A DNA stretch of 64,000 bases from Thermoplasmata archaeon (GTDB taxonomy: Archaea > Thermoplasmatota > Thermoplasmata > Lutacidiplasmatales > SKW197), in NCBI GenBank assembly GCA_038874435.1, contig JAVZCK010000001.1, positions 1-64,000 on the forward strand. Reading direction: 5' to 3'. A model generated the notes under the pieces. The model was not told the origin of the DNA, did no database searches, and saw nothing but the letters and a program-made list of their open reading frames with translations. Below are positions 50,546-59,752 of the stretch, in pieces (within the stretch, counting starts at the first letter, position 1; every line of letters starts with the position of its first letter). Position numbers and translations under genes: made by a program.

Positions 50546-51612
50546 GCCGAATGATAAAATCACTGCCAGCTGGCTCAAAATACGCTGGAAGTTTGCCTAA
50601 AGGGTGTGTGCACTGCAAAAGTGGTAGAAAGCTCGTACTTTTTGTCACAGGTAGATGCTACCAGAACTGTGTTTACTGCCCGCTTTCAGTTGAAAAACGG
50701 GGAAAAGATTTTGTATGGGCTAACGAGTTGCTTGTGGAAAATGATGAAGATGTGGTTTACGAAGCAAAAATGATTGATGCGGTGGGTGCGGGCATAACAG
50801 GTGGGGAGCCAGCACTGGCGATAGACCGTGTGATGCACTACAACAATCTGCTCAAATCTAATTTCTCATATTTCCACACCCATCTCTACACCACGACCCA
50901 TGCAAAAGAAATAATTGCTAAATTTGGAGAGGCAGACATTGACGAACTCAGATTCCACATTCCTGTAAGGCACTGGGATTCTCTATCAAAAAGCCCTTAT
51001 GCTGATGCAATTCGATTTGCACTTGGAACAAAAATGACAGTGGGGATTGAGGTCCCTGTGTTTCCGAACAGGGCTAAGGAGTTACAAAAGTTGCTCAAGG
51101 ACAGTTTTGCTCTTGGTGTGGAATTTGTGAATTTGAATGAACTTGAATTCTCAGACACTAACTGGGAGGGTTTGCGACGGCTGAGAATCAGTGAGAAAGG
51201 AGGGGTTTCGGCTGCAGCGAAAGGCAGCGAGGAAGTGGCTCTAAAAATGCTAAGGGAATTTGAGGATTATAGAGTGCATTACTGCTCTTCAGCATTCAAG
51301 GATGCTGTCCAGTTACGCAACAGGTTGTTGAGGCGAGCAAAGAATGTGGCAAAGGAGTACGAGGTTGTGACTGATGAAGGCACCCTCCTGAGGGGCGTAA
51401 TTTACTGCGAAAATCCTTTGAAATTGAAACAAAAACTCGTTGAGGACTTTGGAATCCCATCAAATCTCGTAGAAGTTGTGAAAGGAAAGAAGATGGTTCT
51501 CACACACCCTGGAATTCTGGAGGAAATAGCAGTGGAGCTTGGAGAAAAGGCCTACATTGTGGAGGTCTATCCAACAGAAGATGGGCTGGAAGTGGAGAGA
51601 ATTCCGCTCTAA
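50542..51612 (+). CDS. Radical SAM protein
   Basis: 356 residues with the CxxxCxxC cluster site CYQNCVYC (Cys39, Cys43, Cys46), an upstream CVHC pair (Cys22, Cys25), and ITGGEPAL as the SAM-contact motif. It resembles the COG2108-type archaeal radical SAM proteins of unknown reaction. The start is GTG 50542, overlapping the phosphoribosyltransferase stop by 4 bases; ATG 50551 is the alternative. Co-transcription suggests a link to base salvage or modification, which is an inference. Confidence 0.85.
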   Translation: MSRMIKSLPAGSKYAGSLPKGCVHCKSGRKLVLFVTGRCYQNCVYCPLSVEKRGKDFVWANELLVENDEDVVYEAKMIDAVGAGITGGEPALAIDRVMHYNNLLKSNFSYFHTHLYTTTHAKEIIAKFGEADIDELRFHIPVRHWDSLSKSPYADAIRFALGTKMTVGIEVPVFPNRAKELQKLLKDSFALGVEFVNLNELEFSDTNWEGLRRLRISEKGGVSAAAKGSEEVALKMLREFEDYRVHYCSSAFKDAVQLRNRLLRRAKNVAKEYEVVTDEGTLLRGVIYCENPLKLKQKLVEDFGIPSNLVEVVKGKKMVLTHPGILEEIAVELGEKAYIVEVYPTEDGLEVERIPL

Positions 51613-54600
51613 TCACGCCCTCATCGTTTCATAAAGCTTCCGGAGATAGTAAACTTTTGCACCTATCTTCTCGAACATTGAATATGCCTTTTCAAAACAC
51701 TCAATTGCTTCATCCTTCCTAAGCTGGCTTTTGTAGAGCAAACCCAGTTCAAAGTAGGTTTCTGCAAGTCTGTGTGGAAGATTGAGTTTCTCAAGAATTT
51801 CAATAGAGTGCTTGAAGTTTTCCTCAGCTCCAACAAAATCGCCTTTGAGTCGTTTTGCAACCCCCATGTATCTATGAACACTTGCCAGACCGTGTAGGTC
51901 TCCAATGCGCTTCAGATTCACATATGCTTCCTTCAGGTACTCTTCGGCTTTAACTGTATCACCTTTCCCTCTAATGTAGACCTCAGCAAGGTTAAACATT
52001 GTCCAGTATGTCTCTCTGAAATAGCCAAGTTTCTTGAAAATATCAAGTGCCTTTTCATAGCACTTCACAGAATTCTCAAAATCTCTGACTTCAAGATAGG
52101 CGCCGCCTATGTTATGGTAGGCCCTTGCCATTTCGTAATAAAAGTATTTTTCTTCTGCATACTTGATTGCATCACTGTATTCTGAGATTGCAGAATTGAT
52201 ATCGCCAAGTTCTGAGTATATCATCCCCGTCTCAATCTTGAGATTCACAAAAAGAGAGAGATCGTTTACCATTTCTGCATGATGAAGTGCATCCTTTATG
52301 TACTGTTTTGCTTTCTCATACTCCCCAGTTCTCCAGTAAATCAGAGCTAGGCCCTCCTCAGCATAAGCAATTCCTGATGCATCGTTGAGTTCTCTTGCAA
52401 TTTTCAAGCTCTCCTCATAGTTCTTTATTCCCTCTAACCACTCGCTTCTGTTGTAGTGCACATGCCCTATTCTCTCATAAAGTTTCATCAATTTTACTGC
52501 TCTATCCTTCTCGCTGAGCAAATTCCTTGCAATGTTCAGAGCAGCACCATATGCCTTGAGCGAATCGTTCCATCTAGCAAGGATGTCGTAAATTGTGCCC
52601 TTCAGCACATACATGTCAATCCTGCTGGAAAATGCGATCTCAGGCATATTTTCTAGTAATTCCAGAATATCATAGATGTAACCCTGCTGGAGCAAGCGGA
52701 AGGAGTTAGTAGAGATTACATCCACCAGTTTCTCAAAGTCCTTGGTTTTGTAGAGATGATAGGCACACTCAAGGTAAACTCTTTCTGAAAATGTGCCTTC
52801 TCTGTTGATTATGTCCAGATAATAATGCGCCGCTCTTTTGTGGGCATCGTTTTTCTCCTGGAGAGACATCATGTTGTAGAAAAATTCTCGCACAAGTTCA
52901 TGAACTTCATAGTGGTTGTTAGAGACATGGGTAAGCAGACCTCTGTTTATCAGGTTTGTAATGGTTTCTGTGGTGTATCCAGGAAATGTGTAAGTTATCG
53001 TATCCAGTGAGACGGGATGTCTGAAGACAGACACATTTTTCAAAAAGGATTTTTCTGTTTCTCCTAGTTTCATGAAAATTTCGTTGAAAATGAACTTGTA
53101 GATGCCGCTGCTCGTCTGTTTCACATCCTCTGGAGATTTTAAAAATTCAAGTGCAAGAGGATGCCCCTTGGTGAGAGCATAAATCTGCTCAAACATTTTC
53201 TCAGGAAAACCCTTCAATTTGAGAAACTCAAAAGTACTCTCCTTGTCCAAGCCCTTTAGCTCAAGTTCAAGCACAAGCTTTCGCTGTTCCACATCCCTTA
53301 TGTCGTAGAACGGGACAATGTGTCTAGACAGCAAAATAAATTTCACACCTTCCATCCCCGCAACCACATCCAGCAGCGAGGTGAAAAATTGTCTGATTTC
53401 TTCATTGACCTTCTGAAAATCATCTATAAATACAATAAGCCCTGTGTTCTTCAACTCTCGTTCTAGAATGCCTAGAACTTCTCCAATATCTATTGACGAC
53501 TTTGCCTCTATGTAATTCTTGAGGTTGTGGCGTTTCAGCAGAAACAGAATCTCGCTTAATTCAACAACAATTGTCCGCAAATTCACCCAGTCGTAAATTC
53601 GGAGCCAGAATACATTGCATTTTTTCACATAATTTCTTGCCACTTTTGCTCCGAGCGTTGTTTTTCCCATTCCAGCAATTCCGTGAATTATCATAAACTT
53701 ATGTGTTTTAGAATTTATGAATTCATCAATCTTTCTGAGCTCTTCCTGTCTGCCAAAGAAGTGCACAATTGCAGGAATTTTTGCGTGGAAGCTTGTAACC
53801 TCATCTGAAATTTTTTCCAGAAATTCGGAAAGGGAAGGCGTACCAGGCACGGTTGCAGGTTGTGGCATAATTTGCGGTTTCTCTTGGGTTGGCTCCGGAG
53901 TTTTTGTTTCCTTTACCCTGCTCACCCCATCTTCTCTTATTACCTCAAATTCCCGTTCAAGAAGGGCAAGGAAGCTTGGATCCACTGCTGCTGGTGAGAG
54001 CGGAATTGCCAGAGTGAGATTGTTGGAAATTGTGAAGTCCTCAATCATATGGATGAACTTTATAATCGGGTCGAGGCCATTCTGGGCAATCAAATACTCA
54101 AGCCCGTCAATTATAACAAAACCTGTCTTCATTTCCTCTGCAAAACTCTTGATTATAGAAAAAATTCTCACTAGGTTCGTTGCACTCACAGAACCCTCAC
54201 TTTCAATCCCGCTCAGCCAGTAAATTTTCGCCTTATCATCTCCGAGCAAGCTCTTTATTCGTTGGGGTGGTATTCTAGAAAGAAAAAGACAGTTTTTTCC
54301 TTGGAGCTCCCTTCTCAGCAAAGAGAACACAAATTCCTGCTTTGAAAACTCAATCAGATAACACACACCTTCTATCAATGTCTTCTTTCCCTCTGGCACG
54401 GGAATTTTCTCCTCTTTTCGCTGCACTACTTCCTCCTTTTTTGCGACCTCCATAACCTCTTTAAGAATTTGTTCCTCTTTTTCCTCTGGTAAACCAAAAA
54501 TCCATTCCACTGCCTTCACATCATCCCTTATCTTTTTTGCATGTGCTATGCCTGGTGTTGTGAGAAAATATACTTTTCTCCTTCGCTCCGAACCAATCAC

Positions 54601-54810
54601 ATGGGCAAGCTTTTCCTCAATGTATCCCTTATCTAGAAGGCCTTTGAGAGTTCTGGGCACATGACTTCGCAGAATCCCGACCGCCTCTGCAATTCCATCT
54701 TGCGTTACTGCAAACGGCACTTCAAAATGGTCCACATACTTAGTATATTCATACAGGTGCAGCAACACTTTCTCTGCGGCGGTAAGTTTTATTCTGTGTC
54801 CATTAGCCAT
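51613..54810 (-). CDS. wHTH-DUF835-STAND ATPase-TPR regulator
   Basis: 1065 residues. In order: a MarR/archaeal-type winged helix (about 8-85, TLKGLLDKGYIEEKL); a DUF835 domain (about 125-290, with IYWLSGIE and FVIIDGLEYLIAQNG); a Pro-rich linker; an NB-ARC-like STAND ATPase (GIAGMGKTT about 375, LIVFIDDFQ about 458, RHPVSLDTITY winged helix after it); and about eight TPRs (about 690-1060). STAND proteins couple TPR sensing to ATP-driven activation. Here the N-terminal wHTH suggests transcription control. The same DUF835 core occurs in the gene at 16.4 kb. The signal and target genes are unknown. Confidence 0.85.
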   Translation of the reverse strand: MANGHRIKLTAAEKVLLHLYEYTKYVDHFEVPFAVTQDGIAEAVGILRSHVPRTLKGLLDKGYIEEKLAHVIGSERRRKVYFLTTPGIAHAKKIRDDVKAVEWIFGLPEEKEEQILKEVMEVAKKEEVVQRKEEKIPVPEGKKTLIEGVCYLIEFSKQEFVFSLLRRELQGKNCLFLSRIPPQRIKSLLGDDKAKIYWLSGIESEGSVSATNLVRIFSIIKSFAEEMKTGFVIIDGLEYLIAQNGLDPIIKFIHMIEDFTISNNLTLAIPLSPAAVDPSFLALLEREFEVIREDGVSRVKETKTPEPTQEKPQIMPQPATVPGTPSLSEFLEKISDEVTSFHAKIPAIVHFFGRQEELRKIDEFINSKTHKFMIIHGIAGMGKTTLGAKVARNYVKKCNVFWLRIYDWVNLRTIVVELSEILFLLKRHNLKNYIEAKSSIDIGEVLGILERELKNTGLIVFIDDFQKVNEEIRQFFTSLLDVVAGMEGVKFILLSRHIVPFYDIRDVEQRKLVLELELKGLDKESTFEFLKLKGFPEKMFEQIYALTKGHPLALEFLKSPEDVKQTSSGIYKFIFNEIFMKLGETEKSFLKNVSVFRHPVSLDTITYTFPGYTTETITNLINRGLLTHVSNNHYEVHELVREFFYNMMSLQEKNDAHKRAAHYYLDIINREGTFSERVYLECAYHLYKTKDFEKLVDVISTNSFRLLQQGYIYDILELLENMPEIAFSSRIDMYVLKGTIYDILARWNDSLKAYGAALNIARNLLSEKDRAVKLMKLYERIGHVHYNRSEWLEGIKNYEESLKIARELNDASGIAYAEEGLALIYWRTGEYEKAKQYIKDALHHAEMVNDLSLFVNLKIETGMIYSELGDINSAISEYSDAIKYAEEKYFYYEMARAYHNIGGAYLEVRDFENSVKCYEKALDIFKKLGYFRETYWTMFNLAEVYIRGKGDTVKAEEYLKEAYVNLKRIGDLHGLASVHRYMGVAKRLKGDFVGAEENFKHSIEILEKLNLPHRLAETYFELGLLYKSQLRKDEAIECFEKAYSMFEKIGAKVYYLRKLYETMRA

Positions 54811-54945
54811 TCAGATGGCGTAATGTAAAGGCAATAAATTAAACTTTCTGTATGCATAATTTATGGCTGACGGAGAAACATGTCGTATAACATGAGTAGA
54901 GAATTTAATATATCTGTCAGGTATTCACATCTAAGAGGTAATTCT

Positions 54946-56358
54946 ATGGATGAAAACATAAGAGCCATGTTCCATCCGAGGAGCATTGCGATAATCGGTG
55001 CATCAAACAAGCTCTGGAAGGTGGGTCATGCTGTTATTGCAAATGTGCTCTTTGGCGATTGTCTGCGCAGAGATAGACAGCTGGGTTATAAAGGCAAAAT
55101 TTATCCAGTAAATCCAAACGAGGATGTAATTTTCAATTTACCCACATATCCATCAGTTCTTGCCATTCCAGAAGTGGTGGACCTTGCAGTGATTGCAGTG
55201 CCTGCAAAGGTAGTGCCTGGTGTAGTTGAAGAATGTGGAAAGAAGGGAGTTAAAGCAGCAATAATAATTTCTGCTGGATTTGGTGAGACGGGAGAGGAGG
55301 GAAAACGAGTTGAAGAGGAGATTGTGAAGACGGCTAGAAGTTACGGAATGCGGGTTCTCGGACCCAACTGCCTTGGTATCTACAGCTTGTATGAAGACCT
55401 GAATACCACATTTGCAAGAGCAATGCCAGCAAGAGGACCTATTTCCTTTATCTCTCAGAGTGGTGCTTTCTGTGCCTCGGTCATTCAGTATTCACTGGAG
55501 GAGCACTTTGGATTCTCAAATTTTGTGAGCATTGGCAACAAATCTGACATAGATGATGCAGACATAATTGAGTATTATGCCACAGATGAACACACAAAAT
55601 GTGTTGCAATGTATATCGAAGCCCTGAAGGATGCAAGAAAATTTCTGAAGGTGGCACGAGAGGTTTGTAAAAAGATTCCAATTGTCGCTCTAAAATCTGG
55701 AAGAACAGAGATTGGGAGAAATGCGGCTAAATCCCATACAGGTAGTATTGCAGGCAATGATATTGCATATGAGGCAATGTTTCGCCAGACGGGAATTTAT
55801 AGAGCGAGAACGATGAGCGAGCTTTTTGATGCAGCTAGAGCTCTCGCTTACCAGCCACCACCTTCCCTTGAAGGAGGAATTGCAGTGGTCACAAACTCTG
55901 GTGGTCCCGGTGTGGTTGCTACAGATGCAGCCAGTGACCTCGGTTTACCGCTAGCAAAACTATCAGACCGGACAATAAATGAGCTGAACAGAGTTTGCCC
56001 ACCCGAATGGTCTCATAGAAATCCCGTGGATATTCTCGGAGATGCGAGTCCAGACAGGTATGCAGATTCAATCCGTGTGCTTCTGGAAGCAAAGGAAGTT
56101 TCTGGTTTGATTGTTATCACTGCCCCTCAGGCAATGACAGACCCTGAGACACTTGCAAAGAGAATTGTGGAGGCTGCGAAAGGCACCTCAAAGCCAGTAA
56201 TTGCCTCATTTGTGGGGATGATTTCAAGCCCCGCAGAAAATTATGTGGAGAGTCAAGGCATTCCAGAAATGTCGTTCCCAGAGGATGCAGTGTTTGGGAT
56301 GCATGCACTTGTGCACAGAGCCAGAATTTTAAGGAGGGAAGAGATATGGCAGGAGTAG
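54946..56358 (+). CDS. acdA: Acetate-CoA ligase (ADP-forming), alpha subunit
   Basis: A 470-residue subunit beginning MDENIRAMFHPRSIAIIGAS and carrying the phosphorylated His in KSHTGSIAGND. With the beta subunit it converts acetyl-CoA, ADP and phosphate to acetate, CoA and ATP, the main energy-yielding step of archaeal peptide and sugar fermentation. A TATA-like TTTAATATA at 54903-54911 and GAGGT before the ATG support 54946. It overlaps acdB by 13 bases. Confidence 0.95.
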   Translation: MDENIRAMFHPRSIAIIGASNKLWKVGHAVIANVLFGDCLRRDRQLGYKGKIYPVNPNEDVIFNLPTYPSVLAIPEVVDLAVIAVPAKVVPGVVEECGKKGVKAAIIISAGFGETGEEGKRVEEEIVKTARSYGMRVLGPNCLGIYSLYEDLNTTFARAMPARGPISFISQSGAFCASVIQYSLEEHFGFSNFVSIGNKSDIDDADIIEYYATDEHTKCVAMYIEALKDARKFLKVAREVCKKIPIVALKSGRTEIGRNAAKSHTGSIAGNDIAYEAMFRQTGIYRARTMSELFDAARALAYQPPPSLEGGIAVVTNSGGPGVVATDAASDLGLPLAKLSDRTINELNRVCPPEWSHRNPVDILGDASPDRYADSIRVLLEAKEVSGLIVITAPQAMTDPETLAKRIVEAAKGTSKPVIASFVGMISSPAENYVESQGIPEMSFPEDAVFGMHALVHRARILRREEIWQE

Positions 56359-57062
56359 AAATAAGCCAGGTGTTTGCAAGTGTGCTGGCAGAGGGTAGAA
56401 ATGTGCTTTCATTGGATGAAGCAAGAAAGGTGCTTGAAGCCATTGGAATTAAGTTCAATGCCTATGGCTTTGCCAGAAATCTGGAGGAAGCAATTCAGCT
56501 TTCAAGGAAAATTGGTTATCCTGTGGCTATGAAAATTGTTTCTCCTGATGTAATTCACAAAACAGAAGTGGGCGGAGTCAAACTCTACCTTCAAAGCGAG
56601 CTGGACATTGTGCATGCCTACGAGCAGATGCTGGAAAATGTGAAAAAGGTAATGCCGAATGCAAGGGTGCTTGGTGTGAGTGTCGAGGAGATGTTGCGAG
56701 GCACAGAACTTGTTATCGGTGTTACCAGAGATGAGCAGTTTGGCCCGATGCTCATGTTTGGGCTTGGCGGAATCTGGGTTGAAATTTACAAGGATGTGTC
56801 TTTCAGAATAATTCCGCTTGAACGCGTGGATGCCTGGGAAATGATTCACGAGATAAAGGGGATTGAGATAATTGAGGGAGCAAGGGGCTTCGAACCGGTT
56901 AACAAGAAAAAGATTGTGGACTACATTATGAAGGTTTCTGAGTTTGTAGAGACACATCCAGAAATTGAGGAGATGGACATAAATCCGCTGATAGGCGCAA
57001 AAGGGGACCTTTACGCAATTGATGCCAGAATAATTTTGAGAGATGTGAAGGAGCAGAAATAA
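56346..57062 (+). CDS. acdB: Acetate-CoA ligase (ADP-forming), beta subunit
   Basis: A 238-residue ATP-grasp subunit. GYPVAMKIVSPDVIHKTEVG near the N-terminus and EEMDINPLIGAKGDLYAIDA near the end are the expected motifs. It provides nucleotide binding for phosphate transfer from the alpha-subunit His. The start lies inside the last codons of acdA, which ensures matched expression. Confidence 0.95.
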   Translation: MAGVEISQVFASVLAEGRNVLSLDEARKVLEAIGIKFNAYGFARNLEEAIQLSRKIGYPVAMKIVSPDVIHKTEVGGVKLYLQSELDIVHAYEQMLENVKKVMPNARVLGVSVEEMLRGTELVIGVTRDEQFGPMLMFGLGGIWVEIYKDVSFRIIPLERVDAWEMIHEIKGIEIIEGARGFEPVNKKKIVDYIMKVSEFVETHPEIEEMDINPLIGAKGDLYAIDARIILRDVKEQK

Positions 57063-57093
57063 TAAATACTTCCTTTTTCATAAGTAAGTCAAT

Positions 57094-59046
57094 ATGCCAT
57101 CAACTTGCAATAATTGTGGTGCTGAGCTTCCCGCAGCTGCGACTGTTTGCCCAAAGTGTGGCAATCTAGTCACTCTTGTTTCTGCGGAGGAACGCGATAA
57201 GAAACTGAAGGAACTTGCCTCTCTGCTTGAACTTGAGGAATCTGAAGAGGAGGTAGAACCAAAGCTCACAGAAGGACCTTCTGCCATGTATGGAAAAAAA
57301 GAGAATGGAAGAGTTGGTTTCACCAATGGAAGAGTAAATGGTCTGAGTGAGAGGACAGGTTTTACCAATGGAAAGAAGAAAGGAATCGAACGCAGGGTTT
57401 ATGTTGAGAAAAAAAGAACAGTCATTGCATTGGCCGTGGTTCTTTTGATTGTTTCTTCTATACTTCTCGTTTATTTCATGCTTCCACAACCATCTGGAAA
57501 GATTGGAATTGATGGCAATTTCAGTGACTGGGATGATGTGCACAAGACCTCTGTAGCATCAGCTATAACAAGGGATTCTATTGCACCTGTGGAACTGGCT
57601 ATGCTGGAAGAGGAGAAAACATTAGCATTCTATGTGAAGGTGAGGGGCACAATCTTTGAGGGTGCACCCCAGATAGTGGCTGAGAGAATTACCGATGGCT
57701 GCTACATACTGGTAGATGCTGATAGAAATCCAGATACGGGCTATTCTGCCCTTGGTTATGGATTTGACTACAAGATTACCGTATTCGGAGAGAGCGGAAA
57801 TGTGAGAAGCAGCAGTGTTTATGCCTATGGAAGCACAGAAAATAGAATTAATTGGTCTGCCTGGAACATGGTTTCTTCCGCTAAAGCAGCGAATTCTGGT
57901 TCGCAAATGGAACTTCAAGTGAGCAAAACCGCAGTATCTTTCAGCGAGAATTTTACAGCCATTCTCATAATGAAATCCTGGGATGGGCTTGCCTCTGAAC
58001 CCTTCCTGTTTTCAAAAACAGGGATTTACATTGAGGCAAAGGTATTGGCAGTTGCTCCAATGGTGCTGAATGATGCGCCAGAGTTTCTGAAGATTGAACT
58101 ATGTGCCAAAGGCGGTGATGCCCTTCTAAACCAAATTTCGTTTAAAGTTCTGGGTAATGCGAGAAATTACACCCTTGCTCTAACCGATGGAACTCGAGAA
58201 CTTGGAAGCGCTTTCGTTGGAGAGGAAGATACTGTTAGAATAAATGCAGGGAACTATAAACTGAATAAAAATACAATTGTCACACTCATCCTTACTGGAA
58301 ATTTAAGTGGTGTGAGTGTCGGTGGCACTGCGGGTTTCAGACCGGCTGGACCTTCTAGTATTGATGCTAGTGCCCAGGTTTTGCTAAGAAATCCATCTAC
58401 TCCTAATGGAAATTTTGTTGGTTACTACCAGGAAGTCCCGCAAAACCCAGAGGTGGACGGCGCGTTTGGGGAGTGGAAGGAAGTGACCCAGGAAACGACC
58501 AGAGTTTTAAATCCAAATGTGGACATAAAGGAGTATGCGTTTTTGTTGGGAAACACGCTGGGAATGTATGTTGGTGTTGAAGGTAGAATTTTCAATGGGG
58601 AGTTAATACCCGAACGCACGCCGATTGTTGGCACCGGTAGTGGCCAACAGCCAACATCTGGCTACATTTCAGGTGAGGATGTGCTTCGTGTCTATCTCTA
58701 CACGACTCTTTCTTACATCAGCCCAGATTACATGGTGGAAATCTCAGGATTGGATAACTGCGTCAAAAATGCTGCATTTTATACTCAGGTTAACGGAACA
58801 TGGGTCAAAATTCAGGCAGTGAATGCAAAAATCTCAGAATGGCAGGTGGAATTTGAAATTCCAAATGTAGTGAAAAATACATTTTTCTATGTGGATGTGG
58901 CATTCAAGGACTGGAACAGTTCAAGTGCAAGCAGAGTGGTGCTGAGTCCAGGCGTGAACGAAGATGTGCAAATTGTGATAGTGATTCCAGTGCTTCTGAT
59001 CGCAACCTGGATGATTTGTAGTAGAAGAGAAGAAAAGCATGATTGA
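57094..59046 (+). CDS. Surface protein with cytoplasmic zinc-ribbon head, homologous to the 12-kb giant
   Basis: 650 residues. An N-terminal zinc ribbon (CNNCGAELPAAATVCPKCG, 5-23), an acidic linker with two GFTNG repeats (about 75-93), a transmembrane helix (110-130), and an ectodomain with DGNFSDW (140-146) and DGAFGEW (about 455). A final helix near the C-terminus ends in basic residues (CSRREEKHD). Its ectodomain aligns by eye with the protein at 7.9-12 kb: DADRNPDTGY matches DTDADSNTGY and NVDIKEYAF matches NIDLREYAS. It overlaps the next ABC ATPase gene by 8 bases. The function is unknown. Confidence 0.88.
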   Translation: MPSTCNNCGAELPAAATVCPKCGNLVTLVSAEERDKKLKELASLLELEESEEEVEPKLTEGPSAMYGKKENGRVGFTNGRVNGLSERTGFTNGKKKGIERRVYVEKKRTVIALAVVLLIVSSILLVYFMLPQPSGKIGIDGNFSDWDDVHKTSVASAITRDSIAPVELAMLEEEKTLAFYVKVRGTIFEGAPQIVAERITDGCYILVDADRNPDTGYSALGYGFDYKITVFGESGNVRSSSVYAYGSTENRINWSAWNMVSSAKAANSGSQMELQVSKTAVSFSENFTAILIMKSWDGLASEPFLFSKTGIYIEAKVLAVAPMVLNDAPEFLKIELCAKGGDALLNQISFKVLGNARNYTLALTDGTRELGSAFVGEEDTVRINAGNYKLNKNTIVTLILTGNLSGVSVGGTAGFRPAGPSSIDASAQVLLRNPSTPNGNFVGYYQEVPQNPEVDGAFGEWKEVTQETTRVLNPNVDIKEYAFLLGNTLGMYVGVEGRIFNGELIPERTPIVGTGSGQQPTSGYISGEDVLRVYLYTTLSYISPDYMVEISGLDNCVKNAAFYTQVNGTWVKIQAVNAKISEWQVEFEIPNVVKNTFFYVDVAFKDWNSSSASRVVLSPGVNEDVQIVIVIPVLLIATWMICSRREEKHD

Positions 59047-59746
59047 ATGCAGAGAAATTACGAAAAAATTTGATAATTTTCTCGCACTCTCAAATATTTC
59101 CTTCACTGTGGAAAAGGGCGTTTTTGGACTTCTCGGAACCAACGGAGCTGGCAAAACCACAACCATAAAGATTCTTGTCACCTTGCTAAAACCCACATCA
59201 GGCACTGCATTGATAGATGGAATTGATGTTGTGAGAAAACCAATGGAGGTTAAGAAAAAGATAGGGTATCTCCCAGAGATGCCAATGCTTTTTGAACATT
59301 TAACAGGCAAGGAATTTCTGGAATTGATGGGCAATTTGCGAAAAATGGAAGTGATGGAAATCGAAAATAGAATTGAGGAACTCGCAAAAATGCTGGGGAT
59401 TGGAGATTATCTTGATGTACTCTGTTCCACCCTTTCCAAAGGCACGAGACAGAAGTTTGCGTTCGCCGGTGCAATTTTTCATGAGCCAGAATATCTTTTT
59501 TTGGATGAGCCCTTGCTGGGAATGGACCCAAAATACTGGCATGTGGCAAAGAATTACATAAAAAATTATGGGAGAAACCATGTGGTTTTTATGAGTACAC
59601 ACATCACGAATTTGGCAGAGGAAATTTGCGATAGCATAGGCATTATTCATCAGGGTAAGTTACTTGCTTGCGGAAAATTGGATGAAGTGAAAGGGGCTCT
59701 CACACTAGAGGAGTCACTGATTGAGAAAATTGATGCCGCAGGGTGA
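59039..59746 (+). CDS. ABC transporter ATP-binding protein
   Basis: A 235-residue ATPase with Walker A GTNGAGKTT (33-41), signature LSKGTRQK and Walker B YLFLDEPLLGMD, plus the H-loop STHITN. It has the size and type of ABC-2 export ATPases. It begins within the surface-protein gene and is followed by the permease. The three genes form an operon, so the system may export or tune the surface protein or its ligand. Confidence 0.95.
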   Translation: MIECREITKKFDNFLALSNISFTVEKGVFGLLGTNGAGKTTTIKILVTLLKPTSGTALIDGIDVVRKPMEVKKKIGYLPEMPMLFEHLTGKEFLELMGNLRKMEVMEIENRIEELAKMLGIGDYLDVLCSTLSKGTRQKFAFAGAIFHEPEYLFLDEPLLGMDPKYWHVAKNYIKNYGRNHVVFMSTHITNLAEEICDSIGIIHQGKLLACGKLDEVKGALTLEESLIEKIDAAG

Positions 59747-59752
59747 TGCTTT

